Under the pieces are notes generated by a model that was not told the DNA's origin, did no database searches, and worked only from the letters and a program-made list of their open reading frames with translations. Of a stretch of DNA of 15,628 bases, positions 1 through 10,080 are shown piece by piece. Both the position numbers and the translations under genes were made by a program. Source of the DNA: Hemicentrotus pulcherrimus. Lineage: Eukaryota > Echinodermata > Echinoidea > Camarodonta > Strongylocentrotidae. The DNA lies in NCBI GenBank assembly GCA_003118195.1, contig BEXV01000230.1, positions 123,951 through 139,578 on the forward strand, given 5' to 3'. Numbering within the stretch: the first letter of the stretch is position 1; every line of letters starts with the position of its first letter.

Positions 1-33
1 CTTCTCTCACTCTCTCTCCCTCTCTCTCTCTGT
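1..33. repeat. CT-rich microsatellite
   Basis: An interrupted (CT)n tract at the extreme left edge, which probably continues beyond the window. Confidence 0.85.
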
Positions 34-116
34 CACTCCTCGTTCATTTCGTCTGTGTGTCAATCTAAATCTCCGTTTTTCGCCTTTGCACACACAAACA
101 TTTTCCATGATTATAC

Positions 117-135
117 CAGGGATATGAGAGTTAAA
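117..135. repeat. Isolated copy of the palindrome arm (candidate transposon terminal repeat)
   Basis: The 19 bases CAGGGATATGAGAGTTAAA are identical to 10664-10682, more than 10 kb away. A short imperfect hairpin, AAACAT-A-ATGTTT at 134-146, follows directly. I could not find a matching opposite end or target-site duplication in the window, so the element's extent is unknown; it may be a degraded or one-ended copy. Confidence 0.45.
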
Positions 136-1323
136 ACATAATGTTTACTTCACATGTGTGTTTTGTTTTTGTTTTGCTGTATAAGCCCCCTATGACTAAG
201 TATATACTGTATATCATCATGCAAACCCCTTTTGGTCCAGCCCCAAAGCCATCAATTCCCTCACATAACCTTTATCGCTACTTTCCCGCCGTGATAAATC
301 GTTCATTTTTAGCCATCGATCACGGGCATGGAATGCCACATGATATATTTAGTCCATCATAAATTCAGTTTTCTTGAAAGGCGAAACCAGGCGCGCTGCT
401 GGAGCCCCGTTGCCAGGACAACCTTGCAATGCGTCCTCCTGTTTTTCTGGGTTTATGGAATGCCATCCTGGATGGGATTAATATGATTTAGTTATGAAAG
501 AAGAGAGGGCATTGGCAATGCGTGAGGTCGATATATCAGTATGACTGTCGAGCGGGTCATTGGGTGTCTTCTACGAAATCCCATCATGCCTTATCCAGGT
601 TCATCTCTTCTTACAAACACTCTCGTCTTTCATAAATCACATTTTCTTCATCTCTCTTATAGTCTGTAAAGTATGAAACCTTCCTCGTGACACGCTATAT
701 CATTTTTAGTTATTCATATTAAACTACTTTCCAATCAACTACCTCGTTTCGTTCGATCCCAACTGATTATATTCTCCTAAGTTTAAGCATGTCTTGAATG
801 GGATTATGTATTTTTAAAGGGATGATGAATGGTCGTGTCGCGTAGCTCTCAAGAAAAAGGGCCAAGCCTAAAGATAAGTGTCAAAATGAGCCCAGAAAAT
901 AATGCACTTAATGTACATAAGAAACGGAATATCAACTTATAATGTACATACATTTAAACATCTCTCTTTTAATTAAGGAACTAAGGAAGTACCGACATTG
1001 CAAGAGAATCATGTCTAAAGACGCACAAAAAGTAAAACGACGTCAAAACTCTGGTTTACAAAGGGGTTGTCAGTTTATGATGTTTTTTTTTCTTATCGAT
1101 GTTTACGATTCTTCGTTCTCATCCCCCAGCGAGGATCTTAGCCTGTGTGGTCTCTGGAACAAATCCAAAATGACAAGGGAAACGAACTGCAGGATATTCG
1201 GGTTCGTGGTACTTGGCACGATTTGCTCTTGATGTTCGAGATGCTAGATGGAGATGGACTGAGGGAGATGGGGAGCGACCGAGTCAACTTCTGTGATGGA
1301 TGCGATCACGAAGATGTTGAAAG

Positions 1324-1361
1324 AAAGAGAGAGAGAGAGAGAGAGGGGGGGGGGAGGAGGG
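1324..1361. repeat. GA microsatellite joined to a G run
   Basis: (GA)n passes directly into ten G (1345-1354) and then GGA repeats, giving a pure purine strand capable of triplex formation. Confidence 0.9.
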
Positions 1362-1912
1362 TTGACATGACGTAGATATATATTTTTTGGCTACAAGAAA
1401 AAATATTTCCACACAAAAAAAAAGGATGCGAGATTACAGCGAAAATTGTTGAACACAAATGTATGAAAATATTTTTTAATGTTGATTTGAATGTAGTCAT
1501 GGCAATTCGTGATTTGATTTCTAAGGGAATTAATGAAATCAAAGATTAGAGATGTTTTGCCCCCTAATGACGGCACCTTACTAAGTGACATATCACTTCG
1601 ATTTTTTGAAGGAATATAGACCAAACGTTGTTTACTAATTACTTACGTACATTATTGTACATTATTTTGTTTATATATTATTTTCTTTAAGTGACCTAAT
1701 GTTGATACTGTTTTGCCACGAAACTCGGATTGTTGTTGTTGTTGTCCCATTCTTCTTCTTTGGTGTGTTACTTTTAGCGTTTGCCCGTGAATAATGGGAG
1801 TTAACGAGGTGCATTTGATGGATGACCATTTACCTGTCTTCCGGCCTCGAGGGAAATAATGAGAAGAGAGTCTCTTTCGCTTCGGACGTGATGATGACGA
1901 AGAGTGAAAAAA

Positions 1913-1944
1913 CGAGAGAGAGAGAGAGACAGACAGAAAGAAAG
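1913..1944. repeat. GA/GACA microsatellite
   Basis: (GA)n followed by GACAGACAGAAAGAAAG. Open frames that read through it on the minus strand are low-complexity artefacts. Confidence 0.85.
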
Positions 1945-1984
1945 GTGGTGTAATTGAAGTGAAAGACCGAACATTCTCCCGCCT

Positions 1985-2011
1985 ATTTTTTTTTTGTTGT
2001 TGTTTTTTTTT
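1985..2011. repeat. T-rich tract with TTG repeats
   Basis: A T run, GTTGTTG, and a second T run. A TTG microsatellite also lies at 1730-1745. Low complexity only. Confidence 0.75.
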
Positions 2012-3144
2012 GAACGAATCACTCGCAAAGTTTTGCATAGCTTTACAGATCCATGATTGAAGGAGCGGGGCTGTTGGAGGAAAGGGGTTACAAGAGAAAT
2101 CTGAATAATGAAAAAATGTATTTAAAAAACTTGAAATTGAAGGGAAACGAGATCTGGCCAATGCAAAACGATACGACCACGTCCGTCATAACGTACAGAT
2201 TACTAAACAAAGAAAACTGTGAGTCAGCACAAACATGACAAATGAACCGTCAAAGTAAAGTACTTGACCAGTTTTTAAGGATAACTCACAAAATCACCAG
2301 ACCCTTTCCTCTTTAACTGCGAGTTAATGACTAAGAAGATCACTGATTGCAAAATTTATTAATTTATCATCATATTTATTTTCTCACGTCGTATGAACTT
2401 GCTTTTTGCGGTGACAGACAGCCTTATTTTTCCTGTTGAAAAAAAAAAAGAAAAAAGAGCGTTTCTGAAATGCATCATTCTCTCTCGTGTAATTGGATCT
2501 GCTCAAGGCGTTATGGAAATATTACATGACGGATATTTTAAAAGTGAGGAAGCAAAAGTGCAGAGTAAAATATGTAAATCGGATATACAACATCCATAAT
2601 TCATTTCTTGATACATATAAATATATAAATATACACCTTTATGTTATATTTTGAAATGAGATAATTCAAGAAAAGGTGAGATGCGTCCCCTTTTCTATCC
2701 AATGCTATATATACCGCATTCTGTAATTAATTTCCTCGGGGTTTTAAAGGATCGGTGATAATAAGAAATGAGTATAATAATCTCCCTGATCAAATTCTTA
2801 TGCTTTACTATGAATGTAAAGTTAGACAAAATAAAAGTGAATCACCATCAGACCACACCTATCCGACCTCAAAACCAGACACACCATGGGGACCAGACCA
2901 ATGTGATGTATTGCGTGACTGGATGACGTATGATGGTATTGTGTGTATTTGGTTCTCGGAATACATGAAGGGGATCAAATCCATTGAGGCATACATACCT
3001 CTGGTATGAATCATCATGATCATGCATTGTACTACAACAGAACGAGGGATGCAAGGGAGTCCGAGAATAGTACATGTATGTTGTCATTGCAGTCATGCAG
3101 GTCTGTCGACCGACGTGTATAGAATACATTCGGTTGTAAATACG

Positions 3145-3152
3145 TGACGTCA
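3145..3152. promoter_or_regulatory. Consensus CRE octamer TGACGTCA
   Basis: A perfect palindromic CREB/ATF site, continuing into CCGATTG. The ten bases TCACCGATTG recur beside the right-edge candidate promoter at 15486-15495. There is no adjacent gene. Confidence 0.35.
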
Positions 3153-3355
3153 CCGATTGTTGATGTTATTATCATGCTTGTGATATTCAGCTTCTAATTT
3201 CTAGGAAAATATATATGAATAAACGGAAATTTTACAACAAAATAAGAATATCGCTCACAAACTTCAGTTGCTATGATAAATAAACCTACTTCAATGAGTA
3301 AGAATGAAAATATGCACACAAATGCAGTCGAAAAACAGTCCGGTGTACTGACCGA

Positions 3356-3366
3356 CCCCCCCCCCC
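3356..3366. repeat. 11-base C run
   Basis: A pure C tract in AT-rich noncoding sequence. Confidence 0.9.
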
Positions 3367-3732
3367 TGCCCTATCCCCACCAAACAAAAATTCGTCATCG
3401 ATGATTGATAAACGTAGAACTCACTCACTAATATCTCTTCGCCAATACAAATTTCAACTTTAAATCCAGCGTAGGAAATTAATTAGCTGTTCGGAAGAGA
3501 AACATAAGGTCATTTATTTTTAGGGGCACTATACTGACAAGGGGCGGGTGAGCTCAGAAACAGTGAATAAGCCTCGCATGAATAACAGCACATTTTTCAT
3601 GGCACTTAGCAACCACTAATCAGTCAGGAAAAGTCCTCCAAACCATACTATACCCACGAGCAGACATTGCTAAAGGGAAGGAATCACGTCAATGCAGACC
3701 TCTGAAGCTATTTGGCATGGCCATTTGCATGT

Positions 3733-3816
3733 AAAAAGAAATAAAGAATGAAAGAATGAAAGAAAAAAAAAGAAAGAGAGAGGGATGAAAGAGAAGAAAA
3801 AGAAGAAGAAAGAAAC
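3733..3816. repeat. Long purine-rich tract
   Basis: Eighty-four bases that are almost only A and G, built from GAAA, GAATGAAA and GAA repeats with rare T. It is a low-complexity sequence capable of triplex (H-DNA) formation. Confidence 0.85.
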
Positions 3817-4128
3817 GGTATAGTGGACATCACTCCCCTAACTTCTAATGATACGATGTTGCTGTTGCCAAGAACTATACGACCCGGTGTATCAAGTTAT
3901 AAACTGAAATAATAATAATTGTACAAAGTGGTATATGAAAGGGGATATTTTGTATCAAAAGTACATAATATAATTTTGATCATTGATGTCTGATAATTTT
4001 GTCAGGAATAAATGTAAAAGCAAATGCCATTTTTATATTTTTTTCGTTATGTTTCCACATTACCTATTAAGATTTATCCATGAGGTCGTCAAATCTGCTT
4101 TTTAAAAGAGTGACGCGACACAGGGGAC

Positions 4129-4140
4129 GGGGGGGGGGGG
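4129..4140. repeat. 12-base G run
   Basis: A pure G tract in AT-rich noncoding sequence, preceded by GGGGAC. Confidence 0.9.
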
Positions 4141-4951
4141 CGCTAAAGAATGATGATATTTTTTGATGAATATATAGAGAGAGAGAAAGAATCACTATAC
4201 AGGAAATAAAGAGAAGGTGTGAAGATTAACATAATAGAAACTAGGACTTAGAAACAAGATATAGGTCCAAAAGATGGCTATATGTCAATCGTGAGAGTGA
4301 GAGAGAAATAAGAGACAGATAGAAATAAAAAGACTGTAATATTAGGACAGAAAGAAGAGTGAATGAAAGTTGAAACCATGCTACCATCAGGAAGTGTATA
4401 TTCATAAGGACTGAGCACGATTGTGAGTCATGTAACCCGATAGGATATGGCTCCTATTCGCTCTCATATACATGTGCTTTATATATACCTCAACTTGCAC
4501 TCTAACGTCCAAAGGTTAGCACTGCATAGTATTTTGCAATTCAACAAGTCAATGAGCCGAGGATGGGATGTTAATCACGAATGCATTTTACCTGCTCTAC
4601 TGTATGTAGGACTACCAGTCTACCACTAGTCATGTGTGTTTGCATTATAAAAGGGGTTGTGCGACTTGGGTTATTTAATATATATTTTTAAAGAAGATAA
4701 CGTAATTACACTATCGGGAAGGAACCAAGGCAACAAAATGTATTGTATGCACTAAAAATGTGGCACGTCTTGACACAGGGTGATTCAGAACTATATACGA
4801 TATGTTTGTGGGTAGATATTCTCCTCCAATGGTGTGCAGAAGTCATTACATCGTCCATAGCAAATCAATCCGAAAGAGATTTGATTTTGTTTTCTTCTTT
4901 TTGTATAGATGATACGGTTCTTGTCCTATATAATGAACATAATTATATTGA

Positions 4952-5012
4952 TCTTTCTCCCATCCTTCTCTCTCTCTCTCTCTCTCTTCTCTCTCTTATT
5001 CTCCCTCTCCGT
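4952..5012. repeat. CT microsatellite
   Basis: An interrupted (TC)n tract with TTCT and CCCT interruptions. Confidence 0.85.
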
Positions 5013-5175
5013 CATATCATATCAGTATAATATAGCTCGCCTCTTTGTTTCCAATCATTCAGAATAAACAGATCATACCAACTTTTGAATTCAGTCAACC
5101 TCACACGCTTTCTATCAGGATCCACAATGTCAAACCTGGGTCAAAGCAATTCTGTATAGCAAAACAAACAAACTA

Positions 5176-5183
5176 TGACGTCA
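5176..5183. promoter_or_regulatory. Consensus CRE octamer TGACGTCA
   Basis: A perfect CREB/ATF palindrome in noncoding DNA with no visible core promoter beside it. Confidence 0.25.
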
Positions 5184-5568
5184 ATGTTCACCCACAGTTG
5201 GCAATTACCCACTTAATAAATTCGAAGAAATTTTTGTTCCAAGGGTAAGGACAGATTTTTGGCAAATAATTATGGAAACATTATAATATGTTGGAGCTTT
5301 AGAAATGAGACTGATCTACATATTTTGAGGGAATGAATATTGGTGATTGTTTATAAAAGGTTGTTTGGGAAAAGTAAAGTTATATATAATAGATGGGGTA
5401 TTTTATTGTATGAAAATGGATTGTTCAGGATTATATACTTTGACGTATATGATATTCTCTTATGGGGGCTTTCACAGAGAGTAACTACTTCACTCGATGT
5501 CGTCACAAAAATCAATAAGGGACTGGAAATCCAGAAAGATACGATATCCCTCTCGTTTCAAATTACCA

Positions 5569-5794
5569 CACGTGCCAAGCTGTAAACCGAAATCGTCAAA
5601 ATTATCATTCAATATTCTTTTAAACTTTCCTTTATACATAAATACCCTGTTTAGAGTTTCCACACGTGCTATATTGTAAATTGGATCTGGATATATCGCA
5701 TTTTTTTTTCGCCCCTGTGTTTTTTAAATAGTGACTAGGAAGGCTGGTGTGAACTACGGAATAACATGTGGCCCACTATACTCTACAGCACGTG
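5569..5794. promoter_or_regulatory. Cluster of three CACGTG E-boxes
   Basis: Perfect CACGTG palindromes occur at 5569-5574, 5663-5668 and 5789-5794. The first two share a longer context, CCACACGTGC followed by TGTAAA. Such boxes are bound by bHLH proteins of the Myc/Max/USF type. No gene is recognisable next to them, so regulatory use is only possible. Confidence 0.3.
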
Positions 5795-5892
5795 TCGTAG
5801 AGATTAATTTCCTAGAGCACGTTACTATTTCCGAACAGCACACTGTTGTGCGTCATATCATGTGTCGTTTGATAAAGAGGAACTTGGTGAAC

Positions 5893-5909
5893 GGGGGGGG
5901 GGGGGGGGN
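5893..5909. repeat. 16-base G run ending in an ambiguous base
   Basis: Sixteen G followed by the only N in the window (5909). The run length is probably not resolved reliably in the assembly. Confidence 0.9.
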
Positions 5910-7087
5910 AGATACAACACAGGGTTTTAAGGAGAGGTAAAATGGTATACGGAATAACGGATCGGAGAGCTTCGAGGAAATATTGATAATACTAGAGGAC
6001 GCTGCATGTAGACTTCCAGTGAATATCCATTATACAAAATTGCTTTCGTTTTGTCGACAAATAAGTGTTGGGTAACTTTTTTTTTATTCTCAGTTTTTCT
6101 CACCGAGTTGTTTTTGCTTGTATCAATACCAAATTGGGTTCTCACGGTTCCAACTAACGTCCAAAATGACTAATAGTCTCCCTTCTCCATAACAATATGC
6201 TCCAGTAATTCTAAAAGAATGCTCATTGTTGACGGTTCTTCGATCTTTTACACTTCACAATATATGAATAACCACTAGAGTTCCCACACACATATTTTAC
6301 GCTGGCTATATGAAATACAATTCATCAAGTGCTTTTCTCATAGATCTTTTCTCTTGTTTTTATTATCGACATGATAATATACGAAGTGTACGTTTACAAT
6401 CAATACAAAAGTCACGTATTAGTGAGTCAGACATGTTATATGGACTTATCAATTAACAATGTACACATGGGGACAATAAGCACAGTAAGGGCACATAATC
6501 ATATTGTGGGCAATAGAGATTGCGATGTTTCACAAGGTATAAGAACATGACAGTGGAGTTTTTAAAGCGGTGTTGAAGCCACAAGATATAAGTAAATTCA
6601 ACCTAACGTATACTATCATTTTGGGGGTATATTTCACAAGTGCACAATGGTTTGTTTCCTAGATTCGAGACTATGTTATGTGAACTCTACGATTGTTTAT
6701 TGAATCGCTTGATTCGATAACACGAAAAAGTAACGAAACGTATAATTTTGATAATGAAATTATGTTGTTTGTAACCCTTCACGAGTGTGACCACATTACG
6801 CTAATACGAAAGTATGTGTTATGATCGTATTGATTGAATTTCGTTAAACTTTATGAAGACAAAAATGTCAATCTCATGAGCCAATAATCCTCACAAAATT
6901 TTCTTTAGAAATTATGAATATTGCATTACAAAATAAATTAAGCATCATATAGGCCCAACAACAACTCGATCCGTAAATGGCATGGGTCTACAGTAGACGC
7001 GACAGTAAAACAATTGCATACATAATAATAACCATCTCAATATTTGATCACTTGTTTTCACTTGAATTGCAAAGAGAAATCCTGACA

Positions 7088-7293
7088 CGGATGACACCTT
7101 GGTATCTTAGCCCCTCCTCTCCGCCCCCAAAACAAAATTATATTTGAAAAAAAAAAAAAATTTACACACATGAGATCTCAAGAATATTCCGGATAACACC
7201 TTGGTATCTTAGCCCCTCCTCTTCGCCCCCCCCCCAAACAAAATTATATTTAAAAAAAGAATTCTACAAACATGAGATATCAAGAATATTCCG
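7088..7293. repeat. Tandem duplication, two copies of about 102 bp
   Basis: Copy 1 (7088-7189) and copy 2 (7190-7293) share CACCTTGGTATCTTAGCCCC, a C run, ACAAAATTATATTT, an A run, and CATGAGAT-TCAAGAATATTCC. They differ by a few substitutions and by length changes in the internal C and A runs (14 A in copy 1, 10 C in copy 2). There is no coding potential. Confidence 0.9.
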
Positions 7294-7584
7294 TAAAAAT
7301 TGCTTTAATGTCAAGTAAAAATAAAATATGGCAATGAATTGGCATACGACGATTGGTGCGAATTTATCAATCATTCTTGCCTCGCTTGAAGCAAAAGTAA
7401 ATTTGCCTACAATGCAACTATATTCTATTTTACAGACAAGTGAAATATAATATTCGAAGGTATTTGAAATAATAACCAAAATGAAATACGTTTGCCAGAT
7501 TCATTTTCGTTGCCCATTTTTTTTTTCTTTCATTTTTTCAATATTTTTTCCAATACTAAATGTGCCATCACAGAGCAAACAATC

Positions 7585-7595
7585 TTTAATTTAAT
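7585..7595 (-). terminator. Candidate ATTAAA polyadenylation signals for the IRF2BP transcript
   Basis: Two overlapping TTTAAT hexamers on the plus strand (7585-7590 and 7590-7595) give ATTAAA, the commonest variant poly(A) signal, on the minus strand about 500 nt past the stop. The DNA is AT-rich, so chance occurrence is likely; cDNA ends would be needed to settle it. Confidence 0.25.
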
Positions 7596-7853
7596 AATGA
7601 ACAGCGTGATCGCAACATGTATGTAAAGCACTCTTGCTTTTACTTGTGAATTGTTTTTTAATGGTGACATGATTTAACTTTTCAATTTTGTTTGATCCCA
7701 CTGTAGTATACAATGCAAACACATGAACAACAACGAAAAAGAAAATCTTTAAAAAATATTTTGCAAGGTGATAGAATTCTATTTGTTACTTTTAAGACTA
7801 TGAAAATTGTGATAAAAGAGCTTATATAGACCGGTTACCACAAAAATATATGC

Positions 7854-7861
7854 TATGTACA
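7854..7861 (-). promoter_or_regulatory. Pumilio-type site UGUACAUA in the likely 3' UTR
   Basis: The plus-strand TATGTACA reads as TGTACATA on the gene's strand and matches the PUF consensus UGUANAUA exactly. It lies about 235 nt after the stop codon. The role in message stability or translation is inferred from the known family of Pumilio regulators. Confidence 0.4.
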
Positions 7862-7914
7862 TGTACAGCTGCATTAACAAGAAATATACACGAACACATG
7901 ATACTGTCCAGCAG

Positions 7915-7922
7915 TGACGTCA
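7915..7922. promoter_or_regulatory. Consensus CRE octamer TGACGTCA
   Basis: A perfect CREB/ATF palindrome located in the likely 3' UTR of the IRF2BP gene, between the two Pumilio-type sites. A promoter role is unlikely at this position. Confidence 0.2.
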
Positions 7923-7978
7923 TGGCAGTTTAAAAGTGCATTTTAAGTGGTATCATCCATTTGTAACATATGATGCAC

Positions 7979-7986
7979 TATATACA
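7979..7986 (-). promoter_or_regulatory. Pumilio-type site UGUAUAUA in the likely 3' UTR
   Basis: The plus-strand TATATACA reads as TGTATATA on the gene's strand, a perfect UGUANAUA match about 110 nt after the stop codon. It is the second such site within 133 bp. AT-rich DNA produces this motif by chance fairly often, so function is only suggested by the pairing. Confidence 0.4.
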
Positions 7987-8094
7987 AACAAAACACACGA
8001 TTTCTAGAGGGAAAAGGTTTACAATTTGTGAAGAATTATAAACAATATCTCAGTCAGTTTTCAAAAGTCAAGAATATTCTTCTAAAAGAGCCAT

Positions 8095-10080
8095 CTAAGA
8101 ATCCCGCTCTTTCTTTACTTTGACTTCTTCTCCTAGGATGGTTAGAATTTCTCCCTGCATAAAGGCCCATGGAGTGTTGGTACCGGCTAACGGACATTTG
8201 GCTCCACTGGGACAGTAAACCTCCGACCCAGACCCCTGCTTCTTGATACTGTCCCTCGAGCAGGGGAAACAGAATTTGTGGTTGCTAACGGACGGACACT
8301 GGACAAAATGAGTGTCTTCGAGACGCTCATGACAAAGAGTACATTTGAGGATGTTGATCATGTGCATAGAAGAGTCAGGTAGATTGGAGGTGTTTGAGGT
8401 CACGCTAGCCTCCTGGCCATGAGGAATCGTAGCCTGTGACAACTCCTTACTGCGATACATGGCTCTCCTCTGTGCAGTGGTAGGAGAGTGAGGGCTACGC
8501 TGTGACTTCTCACTGGATCCAGATGCAGGGTTGCTGGGTGGCCGCATGGAGGAAGATCCAGAATCACTCTTGTTGGTTGGTGAGGTTGGTGTGCCCAGAT
8601 TGTCAGTGACGGACATAAGTGCAGCCATTGGCGAAGGGCCACCGTGAGATGAGCTTCCATCAGGAGGTGTACCGGCTGAAGCAGGGTTACTCATGGGAGA
8701 TGTAGCAGTGCTAGGAGGACGGGAACCACTGAACCCACCTGCTGACATGGTCAGTTTTAGAGCTTCAGCTTGGCTCTGCATCCATTGCTGACGTTGTTGT
8801 TGCTCCTCGGTAAGTTTTCCTTGCTCTCCTTCAGGAGGCTCTTGTGATGATTTCAATTTCTTACTCTTGTGGGTAAATGAGCGGGAGGGATGGGTTGATG
8901 TCATGATAGGCAAGACGGGGCAGCCAGCATCAATGTAGGGTTGTGGCAAACTGTCAACGCTCACCATATCCTTGAAATAACGCACCGATTCTGGCAGAAG
9001 GTCACTCAATGGTCGCCAATCATTGGAACCATGCTTTTTCTCATATTCAAGATACTTATAACCAGAGGAGAGGCTCTTACCAATATCTTTGACACAGTCC
9101 TGATACATCTGTTTAGCAACTCCTGATGCGCTAGGATATACCTGTCCTGACCCACTAGGATATTCAATATAAATTTTGACTTCATAGTCCAATCCAGGAC
9201 GGTAAACAGCATCAAATGCAAAGACACGGCCTCGTAACGAATGGTCCTTCTTGAATCGCACTTCGAAAGGTGTACACGTTGAAAGAGTGGCCAAGGTTTG
9301 CCGAACTGTGCTCGGCTTCTGTCCATACGGATCATCAACTACAGGTGTTACACGACGCTCGCTCTCAGAGTGAGAGGATGCTGGACTTTCTTTGTCCTCT
9401 CTCTCACGATCTGCATGACTCCTTTTCGTCCCGCCGCTACCTGGCGTGGTGGTTGGTGGTGCAGTCTTACCTGCTGCAGAAGGTGCAACGGTATGTCGTG
9501 GGGTAAACACTGCACTAGAAACAGGTGGCGCGTTGAGGTGGTGGAGCAGGTTGGGAGCCATGTGTGGTGCAGATACTGGTGTGAGAGAACCACGACATAA
9601 ATGTTTTCCCTCTCCAGGAGCGCCGTCTTCACTGGATGGATATCCGAATTTTTGGGCTGTAGAGAAATCATGAATACTTCGGGCTCGGCTAGGTTCGTGG
9701 GTGACGAATCGCTCACCGTGTATATGTGTAGTAACCGAGCCAGGTGGATTTCTTGGCGACGGTTCAACATGATTAACATTTGCACTCTCCAAAGCAGAGG
9801 GTCGGGGCGGTACACTTACAGATTGAGGAGGCATCAATGGTATCTGTCCCGGTTTGTGTCCCTGGTAAGATTTTGTCTCCTGAAAACTATGAGCCCTCTT
9901 CATCTGACGAGCCCCTTCTAACACACTTTCGATGCGATCGGCACCCTCATAATTCACACATCCACGGCAAACGGGCTCGGAAAAATCGTGCAGCAGAGCC
10001 CATGGTGCCCGAGGTAGATCACACAGGTAACAATGCTGTCGATGCATGGCGAGGCCGTGGGGTTGTTGGGACAGCAACAT
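8095..10080 (-). CDS. IRF2BP: Interferon regulatory factor 2-binding protein family (IRF2BP1/2/L-like), complete single-exon coding sequence
   Basis: Predicted nuclear transcriptional co-regulator of 661 residues. The vertebrate family binds the repression domain of IRF-2 through the C-terminal RING-type finger and acts mainly as a corepressor; some members have reported ubiquitin-ligase activity. Seen here: an N-terminal finger with C17, C20, C38 and C41 inside the family signature CYLCDLP...[12 protein letters not shown]; a basic segment at about 219-232; a conserved central block at about 250-395 (for example [13 protein letters not shown] and [11 protein letters not shown]); a KSKKLK nuclear-localisation-like stretch at 405-410; a Gln-rich helical or coiled segment at 424-445; a Ser/Pro-rich linker at 450-570 with many SP and TP sites; and a RING-type finger with C580, C583, C595, H601, C604, C607, C623 and C629, followed by PWAFMQGEI and a KVKKERDS tail. 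The length is within the vertebrate range (roughly 580-800). An in-frame TGA lies five codons before the ATG. No intron is needed, as in vertebrate IRF2BP1 and IRF2BPL. Invertebrates usually have one such gene, so I do not assign a vertebrate paralogue number. Confidence 0.95.
   Translation of the reverse strand: MLLSQQPHGLAMHRQHCYLCDLPRAPWALLHDFSEPVCRGCVNYEGADRIESVLEGARQMKRAHSFQETKSYQGHKPGQIPLMPPQSVSVPPRPSALESANVNHVEPSPRNPPGSVTTHIHGERFVTHEPSRARSIHDFSTAQKFGYPSSEDGAPGEGKHLCRGSLTPVSAPHMAPNLLHHLNAPPVSSAVFTPRHTVAPSAAGKTAPPTTTPGSGGTKRSHADREREDKESPASSHSESERRVTPVVDDPYGQKPSTVRQTLATLSTCTPFEVRFKKDHSLRGRVFAFDAVYRPGLDYEVKIYIEYPSGSGQVYPSASGVAKQMYQDCVKDIGKSLSSGYKYLEYEKKHGSNDWRPLSDLLPESVRYFKDMVSVDSLPQPYIDAGCPVLPIMTSTHPSRSFTHKSKKLKSSQEPPEGEQGKLTEEQQQRQQWMQSQAEALKLTMSAGGFSGSRPPSTATSPMSNPASAGTPPDGSSSHGGPSPMAALMSVTDNLGTPTSPTNKSDSGSSSMRPPSNPASGSSEKSQRSPHSPTTAQRRAMYRSKELSQATIPHGQEASVTSNTSNLPDSSMHMINILKCTLCHERLEDTHFVQCPSVSNHKFCFPCSRDSIKKQGSGSEVYCPSGAKCPLAGTNTPWAFMQGEILTILGEEVKVKKERDS
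8194..8343 (-). other. C-terminal RING-type zinc finger (residues 580-629)
   Basis: Eight potential zinc ligands occur in the order Cys-x2-Cys-x11-Cys-x5-His-x2-Cys-x2-Cys-x15-Cys-x5-Cys, which is the family's variant RING spacing. The last pair is separated by five residues (CPSGAKC) rather than the usual two, a family trait and not damage. In vertebrates this module contacts the IRF-2 repression domain and other transcription factors. All ligands are present, so a functional fold is expected. Confidence 0.88.
9958..10032 (-). other. N-terminal IRF2BP-type Cys4 zinc finger (residues 17-41)
   Basis: This encodes the family-defining finger, Cys-x2-Cys-x17-Cys-x2-Cys. The segment after the first pair reads [10 protein letters not shown], while vertebrate members (from memory) have a Met-Pro-Trp-Ala version followed by Ile-Trp-Asp-Phe, so it is diverged but complete. 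The following [19 protein letters not shown] helix is also typical of the family. In vertebrates this finger mediates self-association and hetero-association; that role is inferred here. Confidence 0.9.

Larger units (their letters stand above)
136..3355. other. Noncoding stretch, no recognisable gene
   Basis: AT-rich DNA with short frames (the longest, 169 codons at 1652-2161 on the minus strand, is dominated by low-complexity Ser, Lys and Phe runs over microsatellites). None shows a domain, and I see no exon with convincing splice sites or RNA gene. It holds only the tracts listed separately. Short exons of an unknown gene cannot be excluded by eye. Confidence 0.6.
3367..7087. other. Noncoding stretch, no recognisable gene
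   Basis: AT-rich DNA downstream of the IRF2BP gene. Frames are under 100 codons with no recognisable protein. It contains a purine tract, a CT microsatellite, G runs, three E-boxes and one CRE. It could be intergenic DNA or an intron of a neighbouring gene. Confidence 0.6.
7294..8094 (-). other. Probable 3' UTR of the IRF2BP gene
   Basis: This is AT-rich DNA directly downstream of the stop codon with no credible coding frame. IRF2BP messages in vertebrates have long 3' UTRs, so a UTR of several hundred bases is expected. Overlapping ATTAAA poly(A)-signal variants read on the minus strand at 7585-7595, about 500 nt after the stop, with another at 7304-7309. No canonical AATAAA occurs on the minus strand in this interval, so the end point is uncertain. 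Confidence 0.5.

Noticed and set aside
736..760. GTTCGATCCC resembling a tRNA B box
   Set aside because: The flanking bases cannot form a T stem, and no A box or acceptor stem is present upstream.
1652..2161. A 169-codon minus-strand frame
   Set aside because: It is made largely of low-complexity Ser, Phe, Lys and Gln runs translated from GA, T and TTG repeats. No domain, no family resemblance.
2755..3009. An 84-codon plus-strand frame with a fairly mixed amino-acid content
   Set aside because: I recognise no domain or family in it, it has no splice or promoter context I can support, and this length is expected by chance in this amount of sequence.
9348..9815. A 155-codon minus-strand frame inside the IRF2BP coding region
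   Set aside because: It overlaps the IRF2BP coding sequence in another frame on the same strand, its composition follows from that sequence, and it shows no domain of its own.
9298..9921. Several plus-strand frames of 75-106 codons antisense to IRF2BP
   Set aside because: They are antisense shadows of the coding sequence with no domain, and the absence of stops reflects the coding strand's composition.
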